Shown here: positions 29,666 to 38,319 of the stretch, piece by piece
Position numbering within the stretch: the stretch's first letter is position 1
Layout of the letters: each line of letters begins with the position of its first letter
Origin: Candidatus Methanosphaera massiliense
Lineage (GTDB): Archaea > Methanobacteriota > Methanobacteria > Methanobacteriales > Methanobacteriaceae
DNA length: 64,000 bases
Direction of reading: 5' to 3'
Assembly: GCF_028890305.1 (NCBI RefSeq)
Contig: NZ_JARBXM010000001.1
Location: 2,501 to 66,500 of the forward strand
Translations under genes and position numbers: made by a program
Notes under the pieces: model-generated
Told to the model about the DNA's origin: nothing
The model's database searches: none
The model's input: the letters and a program-made list of their open reading frames with translations, nothing else

Positions 29666-30673
29666 TTAATATCTTATTTTTCCTATATGTCTAGTACTTC
29701 CAGGGTCTTCACCATTGAATATTGAAAGATGATATATGAACCATTCTAATGGAATTATAAGTACAAATGGAGTTAATAATGGATCTATATCTGAGTATTC
29801 TTGTAAGTCAAATACTATATTATTTACTCTGAGATTTTCACAGAATTTAATTGCTCTATCTGTAACTTCATCAGGTTGGTCACCAGATCTTAGAAATACT
29901 ACTGTAACTCCTTCTTCTACACGTTCTATTAAACCATGTCTGAATTCTCCAGAGTATATTGGACAAGCATGTTTTAATGATCCTTCCATGAACATTGTCA
30001 TTGCTAGTTTATATGCTAATCCGAAGTTTAATCCACTACCCATGCAGTAAAATAAGTCTACATCCTTATTTTCTTCTGCGATTTTCTTAGATTTCTCTTC
30101 TGTTGATTTAATTAATTCTTCTATTAAATCAGGTACTGTGTATAATTGTTCTAGAACATGCTCTGCTCTTTCAGATTTTACCATCTTAAAGAATATTAGA
30201 TATAATGCAAATAACTGGGTTACATATGTTTTTGTACCTATAATTGCTAATTCAGTGCCGCCTAATGTTATTACTGCTTCATCTGCTTCTTTTGCCATGG
30301 AACTATCTTTTTCATTTGTTATTGCTACTGTTTTTATATTATTTTCCTTTGCCTTTCTTAAAGCAGATAATGTGTCAGATGTTTCACCCGATTGTGAAGT
30401 TAATATAACTCCAACATTACTATCTTTCTCTAAATATTGGTTATCAACAAATTCATAACCTGTTTGAACATCTATATCTATTGTTGATATTGTTTTTATT
30501 GCATCTTTTATTGTGTAACATGTAGATATAGAACTTCCACAACCAATTAAGTATATTTTATCAAATTTTGAGTATTCTTCGGATATCTGTTCTAAATGTT
30601 CTTTTTCTGATTCTATAGTGCGCTTCAGTGAAATTGGTTGTTCCATTATTTCATTGTACATTTCATATTCCAT
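29666..30673 (-). CDS. double-SIS sugar-phosphate isomerase/deaminase, GlmS-like without glutaminase domain
   Basis: The 335-residue protein contains two SIS domains (IYLIGCGSSISTCYTIKDA near residue 40, LTSQSGETSDTLSALRKAKE near 91; YCMGSGLNFGLAYKLAM near 208, GEFRHGLIERVEEG near 240) and lacks the N-terminal Ntn-hydrolase domain of glucosamine-6-phosphate synthase. It therefore cannot use glutamine itself; likely roles are glucosamine-6-phosphate deaminase (GlmD-like) or fructosamine-phosphate deglycase (FrlB-like). AAGGAG precedes ATG 30673. Substrate is not decided by sequence. Confidence 0.82.
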   Translation of the reverse strand: MEYEMYNEIMEQPISLKRTIESEKEHLEQISEEYSKFDKIYLIGCGSSISTCYTIKDAIKTISTIDIDVQTGYEFVDNQYLEKDSNVGVILTSQSGETSDTLSALRKAKENNIKTVAITNEKDSSMAKEADEAVITLGGTELAIIGTKTYVTQLFALYLIFFKMVKSERAEHVLEQLYTVPDLIEELIKSTEEKSKKIAEENKDVDLFYCMGSGLNFGLAYKLAMTMFMEGSLKHACPIYSGEFRHGLIERVEEGVTVVFLRSGDQPDEVTDRAIKFCENLRVNNIVFDLQEYSDIDPLLTPFVLIIPLEWFIYHLSIFNGEDPGSTRHIGKIRY

Positions 30674-30804
30674 TATTTGTAACTCCTTTAGTTGTACGTA
30701 TTATCTATTTAACAGTAACTATATTATATATAATATATTTCTCATTTGATATTTAAATATTCATATCTTAAACTAATTAATTAATAAAAATAGTAATAAT
30801 AAGT

Positions 30805-31203
30805 TTAGAATCGAATGATTCCTTGATTTATTAACTTTGTTAATTTAATAACCTTGTATATTTGAAATATATATAATACAAACCATGTTAACACAACCAA
30901 ATAAACTCCTATTTCTGAAGAAATATTATACGTTGTAGAATAAAATGCTGCAATTACAGCATAACTAATAAAAATTAATGGAATTAATAATAAAAATAAA
31001 ATTCCACTATACCACTGCTCAATATAAAAATAACTGATACCTGGCAGAAATATTGCTAATAATATACTAATTACCATATTTTTTTGTTTTATAACTGTTT
31101 TATCAGAAGCATTATCTAAGTTACTTATTAATTTAAATCCACAGTATATACAGTACTTGTCATTATTTTGATTATGAAAACCACACCTTGGACATTTAAT
31201 CAT
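30805..31203 (-). CDS. zinc-ribbon membrane protein, paralog A
   Basis: The 132-residue protein starts with a zinc ribbon (MIKCPRCGFHNQNNDKYCIYCGFKL; two CxxC pairs) followed by three to four hydrophobic segments, of which LLAIFLPGISYFYIEQWYSGILFLL (in two parts near residues 48-72) resembles a TM2-type hairpin. It shares this layout with the next gene and with the gene at 32530. Function is unknown. Confidence 0.75.
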   Translation of the reverse strand: MIKCPRCGFHNQNNDKYCIYCGFKLISNLDNASDKTVIKQKNMVISILLAIFLPGISYFYIEQWYSGILFLLLIPLIFISYAVIAAFYSTTYNISSEIGVYLVVLTWFVLYIFQIYKVIKLTKLINQGIIRF

Positions 31204-31218
31204 ATGAATCTCCTTCCC

Positions 31219-31713
31219 TTAATCTAATAACATTGCTTGTCGATATGTATCACATATACCTATAATATATACTAATAAACTAGCTAAAAACATCATATAC
31301 ACAATTATATATGATTCTAATAAATTGAATAATATTATTGTGAAAAATAATAAAAATAATTGACTAGCCAGAAATACTAAACCTCTGTCCAATTTATGTA
31401 TATAGAAATATCCAATTCCCGTGAAAAGAGCTGATAATAATGTTGCAATAAATTGTTTTTTTGATACTGTGTAATAACTATCAGGATAATAAGAATCTGT
31501 ATTTGTAGAATTATTCCCCTTGATGTAATCATCATTCATAAAATTATTTGATAAAAAAGAATAATATAAATCTCTTAAATCATTGTTTTTTTGATTATCT
31601 TCTTGAATGATAATGTTAAAATCAGCATCTTGAGAAAATAAAGCTTTAGAGCAGTGCATACAATATTTACTTCCCTCAACATTCTCATATCCACAATATT
31701 TACATTTAACCAT
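31219..31713 (-). CDS. zinc-ribbon membrane protein, paralog B
   Basis: The 164-residue protein begins with a zinc ribbon (MVKCKYCGYENVEGSKYCMHC), has a polar Asn/Asp-rich linker (residues about 30-85) and then hydrophobic segments with LLSALFTGIGYFYIHKLDRG near 100. It is 15 nt upstream of paralog A and in the same direction, so the two are probably cotranscribed. Function is unknown. Confidence 0.74.
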   Translation of the reverse strand: MVKCKYCGYENVEGSKYCMHCSKALFSQDADFNIIIQEDNQKNNDLRDLYYSFLSNNFMNDDYIKGNNSTNTDSYYPDSYYTVSKKQFIATLLSALFTGIGYFYIHKLDRGLVFLASQLFLLFFTIILFNLLESYIIVYMMFLASLLVYIIGICDTYRQAMLLD

Positions 31714-31770
31714 GATCAGTCACTTATCATTTTTATATAATATATTTATATAGACTAGCATTTAATATAA

Positions 31771-31780
31771 TTTTATATAA
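31771..31780 (+). promoter_or_regulatory. TATA box placing the sfsA start at or near the transcript 5' end
   Basis: TTTTATATAA at 31771..31780 lies so that the expected archaeal start point, about 25 nt downstream of the box centre, falls on or next to ATG 31802. No Shine-Dalgarno sequence precedes that ATG, which fits a leaderless transcript. Confidence 0.5.
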
Positions 31781-31801
31781 GCGCTAGTTGAGTAAATTAA
31801 T

Positions 31802-32518
31802 ATGAAAATCAATGATTTAATTGAAGTTAAATACATATCAAGACCTAATCGCTTCACAATCAAATTTAAAAACTCGGATAATAAATTAGATATAGCACAT
31901 TTACATGACCCTGGAAGATTAAAAGAATTACTAATAGAAAATACGCCCATTTTAATAAAATATGTACCTACCTACAAAAAAACTAACCGTAAAACTAAAT
32001 ACAATGTAATAGCCATTAAGGATAAAGAAGATTGGATATTACTAAACAGTAATTACCATAACAAAATTGTAGAAGAATTAATTGATAATCATGAAATTCC
32101 GGGACTTGAAAAATATCATGTTGAAAAACCAGAATATACCTATGGAAATAGCAGATTAGACTTTCTTTTAACTGATGAATATAAAAATAAGATGTATTTA
32201 GAAGTTAAAGGTTGTACATTACAAATAAATAAATTAGCAAAATTTCCAGATGCACCTACAAAAAGAGGTACAAAACACTTAAACGAATTAATAAATATAA
32301 GAAAAAACCATGGAAACAGTGCTGTTGTCATATTAATATTACATAACAAAGCAGAGACTTTCATGCCAAACTATGATACAGACCCTGAATTTAGTAATAC
32401 ACTGAAAAAAGCATATGAAAATAATGTGGAAATATACCCATTTCATATGATAACAAAAACAGAAAATGATTCCTTAATAATAGAAGCAGACAAAAAATTA
32501 CCATTAATATTAAAATAG
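31802..32518 (+). CDS. sfsA: SfsA family protein (sugar fermentation stimulation homolog)
   Basis: The 238-residue protein matches SfsA: an N-terminal OB-like part with HLHDPGRLKELL near residue 40 and a nuclease-like C-terminal part with SRLDFLLTDEYKNKMYLEVKGCTL near 118 and FPDAPTKRGTKHLNEL near 148. The D..EVK pattern resembles restriction-like nuclease folds; the role in archaea is unclear. It lies between zinc-ribbon membrane genes and precedes paralog C by 11 nt. Confidence 0.92.
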   Translation: MKINDLIEVKYISRPNRFTIKFKNSDNKLDIAHLHDPGRLKELLIENTPILIKYVPTYKKTNRKTKYNVIAIKDKEDWILLNSNYHNKIVEELIDNHEIPGLEKYHVEKPEYTYGNSRLDFLLTDEYKNKMYLEVKGCTLQINKLAKFPDAPTKRGTKHLNELINIRKNHGNSAVVILILHNKAETFMPNYDTDPEFSNTLKKAYENNVEIYPFHMITKTENDSLIIEADKKLPLILK

Positions 32519-32529
32519 AGTGATTATTC

Positions 32530-32967
32530 ATGAAATGTGATAGATGTTATTATGAAAACCCTGATGATGAAACATACTGTATTAATTGTGGTAAAAAATT
32601 ACCTGAAAAAACAAAACCTACTGTTATTACAGTGATAACCATACCTTCAAAAAATAAAGAAAAAAAGGAAAATGATTACTACTCTATTGAATATAAAGGT
32701 CCTGAAATAACAACTCAAAACCAAAATAATACGAACAATGATGAAGATATTGAAAACAATGACTTAATTGCTATATTTCTAAGCTTTCTTTTTCCAGGAT
32801 TTGGACATCTATACATAAAACAAAACATAAAAGGTATTATATATCTATTCATAGCTATAATACTAGGATATATCTCAACAATTAAACAGGAAGTAATATA
32901 TGTATTAGTAGTAGTCTATTTAATTCAAGTTATGGATGTTATAATATGTTGTAGACGAAAAAAATAA
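32530..32967 (+). CDS. zinc-ribbon membrane protein, paralog C
   Basis: The 145-residue protein has a zinc ribbon (MKCDRCYYENPDDETYCINCGKKL), a long polar linker rich in Lys, Asn and Glu (residues about 25-80), and hydrophobic segments with IFLSFLFPGFGHLYIKQNIKG near 88. It shares domain order with the two genes on the other side of sfsA. It directly follows sfsA and is probably cotranscribed. Function is unknown. Confidence 0.75.
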   Translation: MKCDRCYYENPDDETYCINCGKKLPEKTKPTVITVITIPSKNKEKKENDYYSIEYKGPEITTQNQNNTNNDEDIENNDLIAIFLSFLFPGFGHLYIKQNIKGIIYLFIAIILGYISTIKQEVIYVLVVVYLIQVMDVIICCRRKK

Positions 32968-33311
32968 TTTATATTAACCAAGACTTTTACATAACCCTAT
33001 TAAACAATATTAAATAGTATATTTTAAAATGGAAATATAATTACTCTAATTCTTACTTTTCCTCTTAATATATTCTTCTAATAAATTATTTAAAAACATT
33101 TATAAGAATTAATATATCATTTTTAAAATATTTAGAAAATTAATATAAGAAATATTTATTTAAACATTAATTGGATTCACTATAATTTATATATGAAAAT
33201 AGATATATAATATTATCAACATACTATGAAAAGAGTTAATAAACTAAAAAAAATATAAATATAAATAATTAATTTTTTAAACAAGAGATAATATAATATG
33301 AAGGATAATAC
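32968..33311. other. AT-rich intergenic region
   Basis: No gene is seen in these roughly 340 bases. Several TATA-like elements occur (TTTATATATG near 33187, ATAAATATAAATAA near 33255), and AAGGATA lies just before the next start. It probably holds the terminator of the sfsA unit and the promoter of the SWIM-ribbon-ferredoxin-GGR group. Confidence 0.45.
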
Positions 33312-33587
33312 ATGTCTGCAAGAATCATAGAAGGATACAAATTATACAAGGATAATGCTGTAATTGTAGAACATTATGAACCAGACCATGTTATATTCAA
33401 AGTAAAAAACAAAAAAAATACAGATTATTATCTCGTATCCATGATGTATGGATATTGGAATTGTGACTGTGCAGACTACCAGTACAGAAATCAAAGACAA
33501 CCCGGTAGTTTTTTCTGTAAACACTTAGAAGCAGCACAATTTAAACTTCTTGACTTGTTAAACAATTCCGATAAAGAAGGAGACTAG
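33312..33587 (+). CDS. small SWIM zinc-finger protein
   Basis: The 91-residue protein has the SWIM signature CxC-x(n)-CxH: WNCDCADYQYRNQ near residue 48 and SFFCKHLEAAQ near 65, after a beta-rich segment. SWIM domains bind DNA or proteins; archaeal stand-alone versions are uncharacterised. It is followed after 3 nt by a zinc-ribbon gene and likely starts a multi-gene transcript. Confidence 0.78.
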   Translation: MSARIIEGYKLYKDNAVIVEHYEPDHVIFKVKNKKNTDYYLVSMMYGYWNCDCADYQYRNQRQPGSFFCKHLEAAQFKLLDLLNNSDKEGD

Positions 33588-33590
33588 AAT

Positions 33591-33803
33591 ATGAAAATAG
33601 AGGAATTATTAAAACCTTGTCCTGAATGTGGTTCCAGAGACAAGACCCAACATAGAGATTTTGACAGAGAATTTCTAGCATATGGATCTAATGCTGAACT
33701 AAAATGTTCCAACTGCGGACATATATTTATTACTAGAGATGAAGCAATAGATATGAGAAGAGCAGAAGAGAAAAAACTAGAAGAAAATAAAAAAGAAGAG
33801 TAA
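33591..33803 (+). CDS. small zinc-ribbon protein
   Basis: The 70-residue protein has a zinc ribbon with CPECGS near residue 9 and CSNCGHIF near 39, then a charged helix (MRRAEEKKLEENKKEE). It looks like a small nucleic-acid or protein-binding adaptor. It is closely spaced between the SWIM gene and the ferredoxin gene; its role is unknown. Confidence 0.75.
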   Translation: MKIEELLKPCPECGSRDKTQHRDFDREFLAYGSNAELKCSNCGHIFITRDEAIDMRRAEEKKLEENKKEE

Positions 33804-33828
33804 ATATGATGAATAAGGGGATTGAATT

Positions 33829-33993
33829 ATGATAGTGAAAGATATTTGTATGTACTGTGGAGCATGTGCAGGAGTTTGTCCTACTAATGCAATTCAAGTA
33901 CAAGAACTAACAGTAGTTGTTGATGATGACACATGTACAAAATGTGGAATATGTGTAAAAGCATGTCCAATTGATGCATTAGAACTAGAATAG
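33829..33993 (+). CDS. 2[4Fe-4S] ferredoxin
   Basis: A 54-residue ferredoxin starts at ATG 33829 (MIVKDICMYCGACAGVCP) and ends at TAG 33991. It has two classical CxxCxxCxxxCP motifs (CMYCGACAGVCP near residue 7 and CTKCGICVKACP near 36). AGGGGATTG precedes the ATG. It lies 8 nt before the geranylgeranyl reductase gene and is the natural candidate for that enzyme's electron donor. Confidence 0.93.
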   Translation: MIVKDICMYCGACAGVCPTNAIQVQELTVVVDDDTCTKCGICVKACPIDALELE

Positions 33994-34001
33994 GTGATAA
34001 T

Positions 34002-35183
34002 ATGATAGAAACAGATATCTTAGTAGTAGGAGCTGGACCTTCAGGATCACTTGCAGCAAAAGAAGCTGCTTTACACAGAGCAAAAGTCATACTAATCGAT
34101 AGAAAATCAGCAATAGGCTCACCAAAAAGATGTGCTGAAGGAGTATCCAAGAATGGATTAGCAGAATTAGGCATAAAACCAGACCCAAGATGGATTGCAA
34201 GAGATTTAAAGGGAGTAAGACTAGTAGCACCTAATGGTACAAATGTATGGTTAGATAATGACACAATACAACTACCAGAATCAGGATATATTCTGGAAAG
34301 AAAAGTATTTGATAAACATATGGCAATGGATGCAGCACGTGCTGGTGCAACTATAATGATAAAAACTAATGCTACAGCATTAGAAAGAGTAGAAGATGGT
34401 ATTATCATTACTGCAGACCATTTTGGTGAAGAAATAAAAATCCACGCACATATTGTTATTGCAGCAGATGGTCCAGAATCAAAAATTGGTCGCTGGGCTG
34501 GATTAGAATCTAGTACTGCACCAGAATACATGGAATCATGTGCTCAATATGAAATGGCTGGAGTAGAAATGGAAAATAATAGAGATATCGCTCTATTCTT
34601 TGGATCAGTTTCTCCTGGAGGATATGCTTGGATTTTCCCTAAAGGCGATGACATAGCAAATGTAGGATTAGGTGTACTAAAAACACACACAGATAAAACA
34701 GCAATAGAACACTTAAATGAATTTGTAAAAAACTGCCCAGAAACAAAAAATGCACAGCCAGTTGAATTAAATGTAGGTGGAGATCCTGTAGGTGGAATAA
34801 TAAAAGACCGTATTGGTGATAATATCCTAGTTGTAGGAGATGCTGGTGGATTTGTAAATCCATTAACAGGTGGAGGAATCAACAGTGCCCTTGAATCAGG
34901 AGTATATGCAGGAATAGTAGCTGCTCAAGCAATTCAAGAAGGAGATTACAGTAAGAAAAAATTTAAAGAATATGTTAAATTAACTGACGAGAATATAGGT
35001 AAAAACTATAAAAAATACGATAAAGCTAAAGAATATTTATTATCATTAAATGATGATGAATTAAATGATATAGCAAAAGAATTTGAAAAAGCAGATTTCT
35101 CAGAAGTCAATCCTAGATCATTAATAAAAATGCTAGTTAAAGTATCTCCTAAAGCATTATTAAAACTAGGAAAATTATTCTAA
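34002..35183 (+). CDS. digeranylgeranylglycerophospholipid reductase (GGR family flavoprotein)
   Basis: The 393-residue FAD protein has the dinucleotide-binding VVGAGPSGSLAAKEA near residue 6, SPKRCAEGVS near 40, GGYAWIFPKGDDIANVGLGV near 206 and VGDAGGFVNPLTGGGINSAL near 277. GGR saturates the geranylgeranyl chains of archaeal ether lipids and works with a ferredoxin, and a ferredoxin gene lies immediately upstream. GGTGAT precedes ATG 34002. Membrane association is expected but no transmembrane segment is obvious. Confidence 0.9.
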   Translation: MIETDILVVGAGPSGSLAAKEAALHRAKVILIDRKSAIGSPKRCAEGVSKNGLAELGIKPDPRWIARDLKGVRLVAPNGTNVWLDNDTIQLPESGYILERKVFDKHMAMDAARAGATIMIKTNATALERVEDGIIITADHFGEEIKIHAHIVIAADGPESKIGRWAGLESSTAPEYMESCAQYEMAGVEMENNRDIALFFGSVSPGGYAWIFPKGDDIANVGLGVLKTHTDKTAIEHLNEFVKNCPETKNAQPVELNVGGDPVGGIIKDRIGDNILVVGDAGGFVNPLTGGGINSALESGVYAGIVAAQAIQEGDYSKKKFKEYVKLTDENIGKNYKKYDKAKEYLLSLNDDELNDIAKEFEKADFSEVNPRSLIKMLVKVSPKALLKLGKLF

Positions 35184-35232
35184 TCCCCTATTTTTACCTT
35201 TTTTTTAACATATTTTTAAAGAGAAGATAAGT

Positions 35233-36153
35233 ATGAATAATACAAAAATACCATGTGTAACTGAATTATCATTACATAGACCAGAAGTAATTAGATGGCA
35301 AGAACGAATGAAACTGTTAGAACCATACAGTGATACTATCATAGTTCTACCATGTAGTATGAAAAAGCCATATTCACAATCTAAATCACATAATATATTC
35401 AAGAAGTATACTAAAGGATTACAGGAAGTAATACTAACTTCACCATTTGGGATATGTCCAAGAGAAATGGAACGAACATATCCTATACAATCTTATGATG
35501 CATCAACCACAGGTGACTGGTCTGATGAGGAAATAAAAGCATCCGGAAAATGTCTAAAAGAATATGTTAAAGATTACAAAGTAATTGCACACGTAACTGG
35601 AGGATACCGTGCAGCATGTGAAGAATTCCTAGATAATGTGGTGTACACGTGTGATGATGGTAACACAAGATCAAATGAATCATTAAATAATCTAAAAGCA
35701 GAAGTAAAGAAAGCTGACAAAATTGGTCATAATAAACATAAGATACATGATCTTAGATCAATAGCAAGATACCAATTTAACACAAAAAAAGCGGATGCAT
35801 TAATACCAGAAAATACTCAGACTAGAGGCAGATTTAATACACGTATACTTGTAGATAAAACTCAAATTGCAACATTGCACTTTGACACAGGATTATTCAC
35901 ATTAAACTTACCAGCAGGAGAAATACTTAAAGAAAATGAAATAAACAGAGTATATATTAACTTTGATTTACAATCAAACACATTATTTACCCCTGGAATT
36001 GATGATGCTGATGAAAATATCATCCCGGGTGACGAAGTAGTGATAATAAAAGATGATGAAGTCATTGGTGTTGGAAAATCTATGATGAATGGTAGAGAAT
36101 TAGTTGACTCTACTAAAGGTGTAGGTGTAAAAATACGACATCAAATCAAATAA
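35233..36153 (+). CDS. arcS: ArcS-like archaeosine synthase core with PUA domain
   Basis: The 306-residue protein carries the ArcS core motif LPCSMKKPYSQSKSH near residue 38, TSPFGICPREMERTYP near 67 and TTGDWSDEE near 94, and a C-terminal PUA domain (RILVDKTQIATL near 208 to the end). ArcS adds lysine to preQ0 in tRNA, and a radical-SAM partner finishes archaeosine. The N-terminal TGT-like domain present in longer ArcS proteins is missing. No radical-SAM partner gene is adjacent. Confidence 0.84.
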   Translation: MNNTKIPCVTELSLHRPEVIRWQERMKLLEPYSDTIIVLPCSMKKPYSQSKSHNIFKKYTKGLQEVILTSPFGICPREMERTYPIQSYDASTTGDWSDEEIKASGKCLKEYVKDYKVIAHVTGGYRAACEEFLDNVVYTCDDGNTRSNESLNNLKAEVKKADKIGHNKHKIHDLRSIARYQFNTKKADALIPENTQTRGRFNTRILVDKTQIATLHFDTGLFTLNLPAGEILKENEINRVYINFDLQSNTLFTPGIDDADENIIPGDEVVIIKDDEVIGVGKSMMNGRELVDSTKGVGVKIRHQIK

Positions 36154-36211
36154 GCTTAATAAAAAAGTATATATAAACAAAATTTTAATAAGTAAATATG
36201 GAGAGATAAAA

Positions 36212-36511
36212 ATGGCAGAAGCAGAATTAAAACAAGAAATTAAAGATAAATTAGCATTAATCGCTGATCCTCATATGGGTATAAGTATCGTAGATATGGG
36301 TTTAGTAAGAGATATAGCAATAGATGAGGAAAATAAAAAAGTAAATATAACCCTATCACCTACAAACCCTGGATGTATGAGTATCGCAAATGTAGCAATG
36401 GCTTCTAAAATAGAAATTGAAAAATTAGAAGACGTTGACAAAGCAGAAATTACTGTTATTGATCATATGATGGCAGATACCATAAATGAAATGGTCAATA
36501 AAGAAGAATAA
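36212..36511 (+). CDS. MIP18/DUF59 family Fe-S assembly protein
   Basis: The 99-residue protein is a single DUF59 domain with ADPHMGISIVDMGLVRDI near residue 18 and SPTNPGCMSIANVAM near 51, including the conserved cysteine. Such proteins (SufT/MIP18-like) help mature iron-sulfur proteins. GGAGA precedes the ATG, and AAGTATATATAAAC near 36165 is a likely TATA box for it. It stands alone. Confidence 0.87.
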   Translation: MAEAELKQEIKDKLALIADPHMGISIVDMGLVRDIAIDEENKKVNITLSPTNPGCMSIANVAMASKIEIEKLEDVDKAEITVIDHMMADTINEMVNKEE

Positions 36512-36575
36512 ATATTCCATCATTTTTGATGTTTAACACATCATATTTTTTTTTGAACAACATAAAAAGATAAAG

Positions 36576-36586
36576 TATATATATAA
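36576..36586 (+). promoter_or_regulatory. TATA box upstream of tRNA-Ile
   Basis: A TATATATATAA-type element near 36576..36586 precedes the tRNA gene. Transcription would start about 25 nt downstream, leaving a leader of roughly 40 nt to be removed by RNase P. Confidence 0.5.
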
Positions 36587-36649
36587 GAAACATACAATAT
36601 AATAATAGTTGCTTACAAAGCACAAGCAATATTAATTTTAAACATTTGA

Positions 36650-36724
<75 letters not shown>

Positions 36725-37301
36725 TTTAATAAAAACTATTTTCTATTTTAAAAGATTTAAAAATTATTTTTTCATGTAACTTATTTTTTTTCATTTTATA
36801 TTAATTTTTATTCATACTAATTAATCCAAATTTATTTAAAAATAGACTACTAAAAAAATAAAACATCATTATCAAATAACATGAAAAAAACAACACAAGA
36901 TAGAAATATTAAGAAATAATAGAACATAACACAATCAAACTAATTAAACACCACAATAAATAATCTGCATAAAATATAAAATAAATTCAATGAAAAAAAA
37001 CTAATAATAACAATAACCTTATTTTCTTAAAAAGAATAATAGAAAAATAAGAAATTATATGGAATAATATAAAATATACACTACTTTAAAGCCTAAAAAA
37101 ATAAATTAATAAAATATATTAAGTAATTTTAATATAAAAAAAAATGGAGCAAATGGTAAGATACGGTTAAAAAAAACTCACCATATTTTACCTACTTAAT
37201 TCATTAAAAACTACTAATTTTAACACTATTACTTATTTAATAATTAAAAAAAGAATCATCTTTATTATTTAAACCATATAAATTATTATATAATATACAT
37301 C
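36725..37301. other. long AT-rich spacer between tRNA-Ile and the transposase-derived gene
   Basis: No supported gene lies in these roughly 577 bases, which are almost entirely A and T with many short A-runs. The only clear structure is an imperfect inverted repeat at 37155..37192. TATTATATAATATA near 37285 is a probable TATA box for the gene that follows. Confidence 0.5.
37155..37192 (+). repeat. imperfect inverted repeat / RNA hairpin
   Basis: GGTAAGATACGGT (37155..37167) pairs with ACCATATTTTACC (37180..37192) over 13 positions with one G-U pair and one A-C mismatch, around a 12-nt A-rich loop. It is GC-richer than its surroundings. It may be a remnant of a mobile-element end or a small structured RNA; there is no T-run to make it a plain terminator. 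Confidence 0.45.
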
Positions 37302-37319
37302 ATGAAAAAGGTGTTTTAT

Positions 37320-38270
37320 ATGTCATATATGAATAATGATGAAAATCAGACAAGATTAACATTTAATAGACTAGATTCTAACATTCCTAATAACCATATT
37401 TCCCATTTTATAAAGAAATTCACAGCCAAACACTTCAAAAAAATAGATGAAAAATATGAGAAAAAACGTGGAAGACCAGCATTTCCCAAAACAGCACTAC
37501 TAAACATAATATTATATGGAACATATGATAATTTAAAAACATTTCAAGAAATCAGTCAATCCTGCGAATATAATATATACTATAGATACCTTACTGGCGG
37601 TTTAGTACCATCAGAACGTACAATTCAAAGATTTGCTGAAGATCATGGTACAATAATCACAGAAGTTCTTGAGAAAATAGTTGACTATGCTAGCAACACC
37701 CACTCTATAAAACAAATAACATTAAATGGAGACATCCAGCCCGATAACAGAGAGGATAAAGTACAACTTGAAGAAATAAATGATTTTACATACGATTTAA
37801 TAAAACTTATTAGAAAATATGAGAAAAATAACAGAATAATAAATAGAGAATATGAACTTAGTAGAAATGCAATACTAATTTTTGAAGATAATAATATCAG
37901 CCCATTAGAGAAAATAAATACCATTAATAACATCCAAAAGAAATTAAAAAAATCAAAAGAGGAAAGTGTATTCATTAACAGTCTTGATGCATTATTAAAT
38001 CTGGAAAAAACAAGACTTTATCCTATAACTTATAAAATTGATACAAAAGATTATAACCCTAATTTTATATCAAAAATTAATATTACATCAAAAGAACCTG
38101 AAAAAATAGATATATCAAAAATTCAGAATAATATTACACTATTATCCTGTGTTTATAATCTTAAAATAATAAATAATATTAATCAGGAAAAAATGAATTA
38201 TAAATTAATATATAAATTTATGGAAGTTGTTCAGAATAAGTATCCTGATATTAAATTTATCGTAAAGTAA
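37320..38270 (+). CDS. transposase-derived protein (IS1182/IS5-type N-terminal domain, no visible DDE core)
   Basis: The protein of about 316 residues has in its first third a typical IS1182-type transposase N-terminus (KKRGRPAFPKTALLNIILYG near residue 48, YRYLTGGLVPSERTIQRFAE near 88). After ITLNGD near 136, where the transposase would continue into the first catalytic Asp-Gly-Thr, the sequence turns into a Lys/Asn/Ile-rich helical region without recognisable DDE motifs. It is an open frame with no stops, so it may be a domesticated DNA-binding protein or a diverged remnant. GGTG before ATG 37320 favours that start over ATG 37302. Confidence 0.68.
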   Translation: MSYMNNDENQTRLTFNRLDSNIPNNHISHFIKKFTAKHFKKIDEKYEKKRGRPAFPKTALLNIILYGTYDNLKTFQEISQSCEYNIYYRYLTGGLVPSERTIQRFAEDHGTIITEVLEKIVDYASNTHSIKQITLNGDIQPDNREDKVQLEEINDFTYDLIKLIRKYEKNNRIINREYELSRNAILIFEDNNISPLEKINTINNIQKKLKKSKEESVFINSLDALLNLEKTRLYPITYKIDTKDYNPNFISKINITSKEPEKIDISKIQNNITLLSCVYNLKIINNINQEKMNYKLIYKFMEVVQNKYPDIKFIVK

Positions 38271-38319
38271 AAAATAGTGAGTAAAATTCAGATTATAAAA
38301 AAAAAGAATTGAAAAAAGA

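Noticed and set aside
37155-38280. A complete insertion sequence
   Set aside because: No matching terminal inverted repeats or target duplication were seen around the gene, and the catalytic core is not recognisable.
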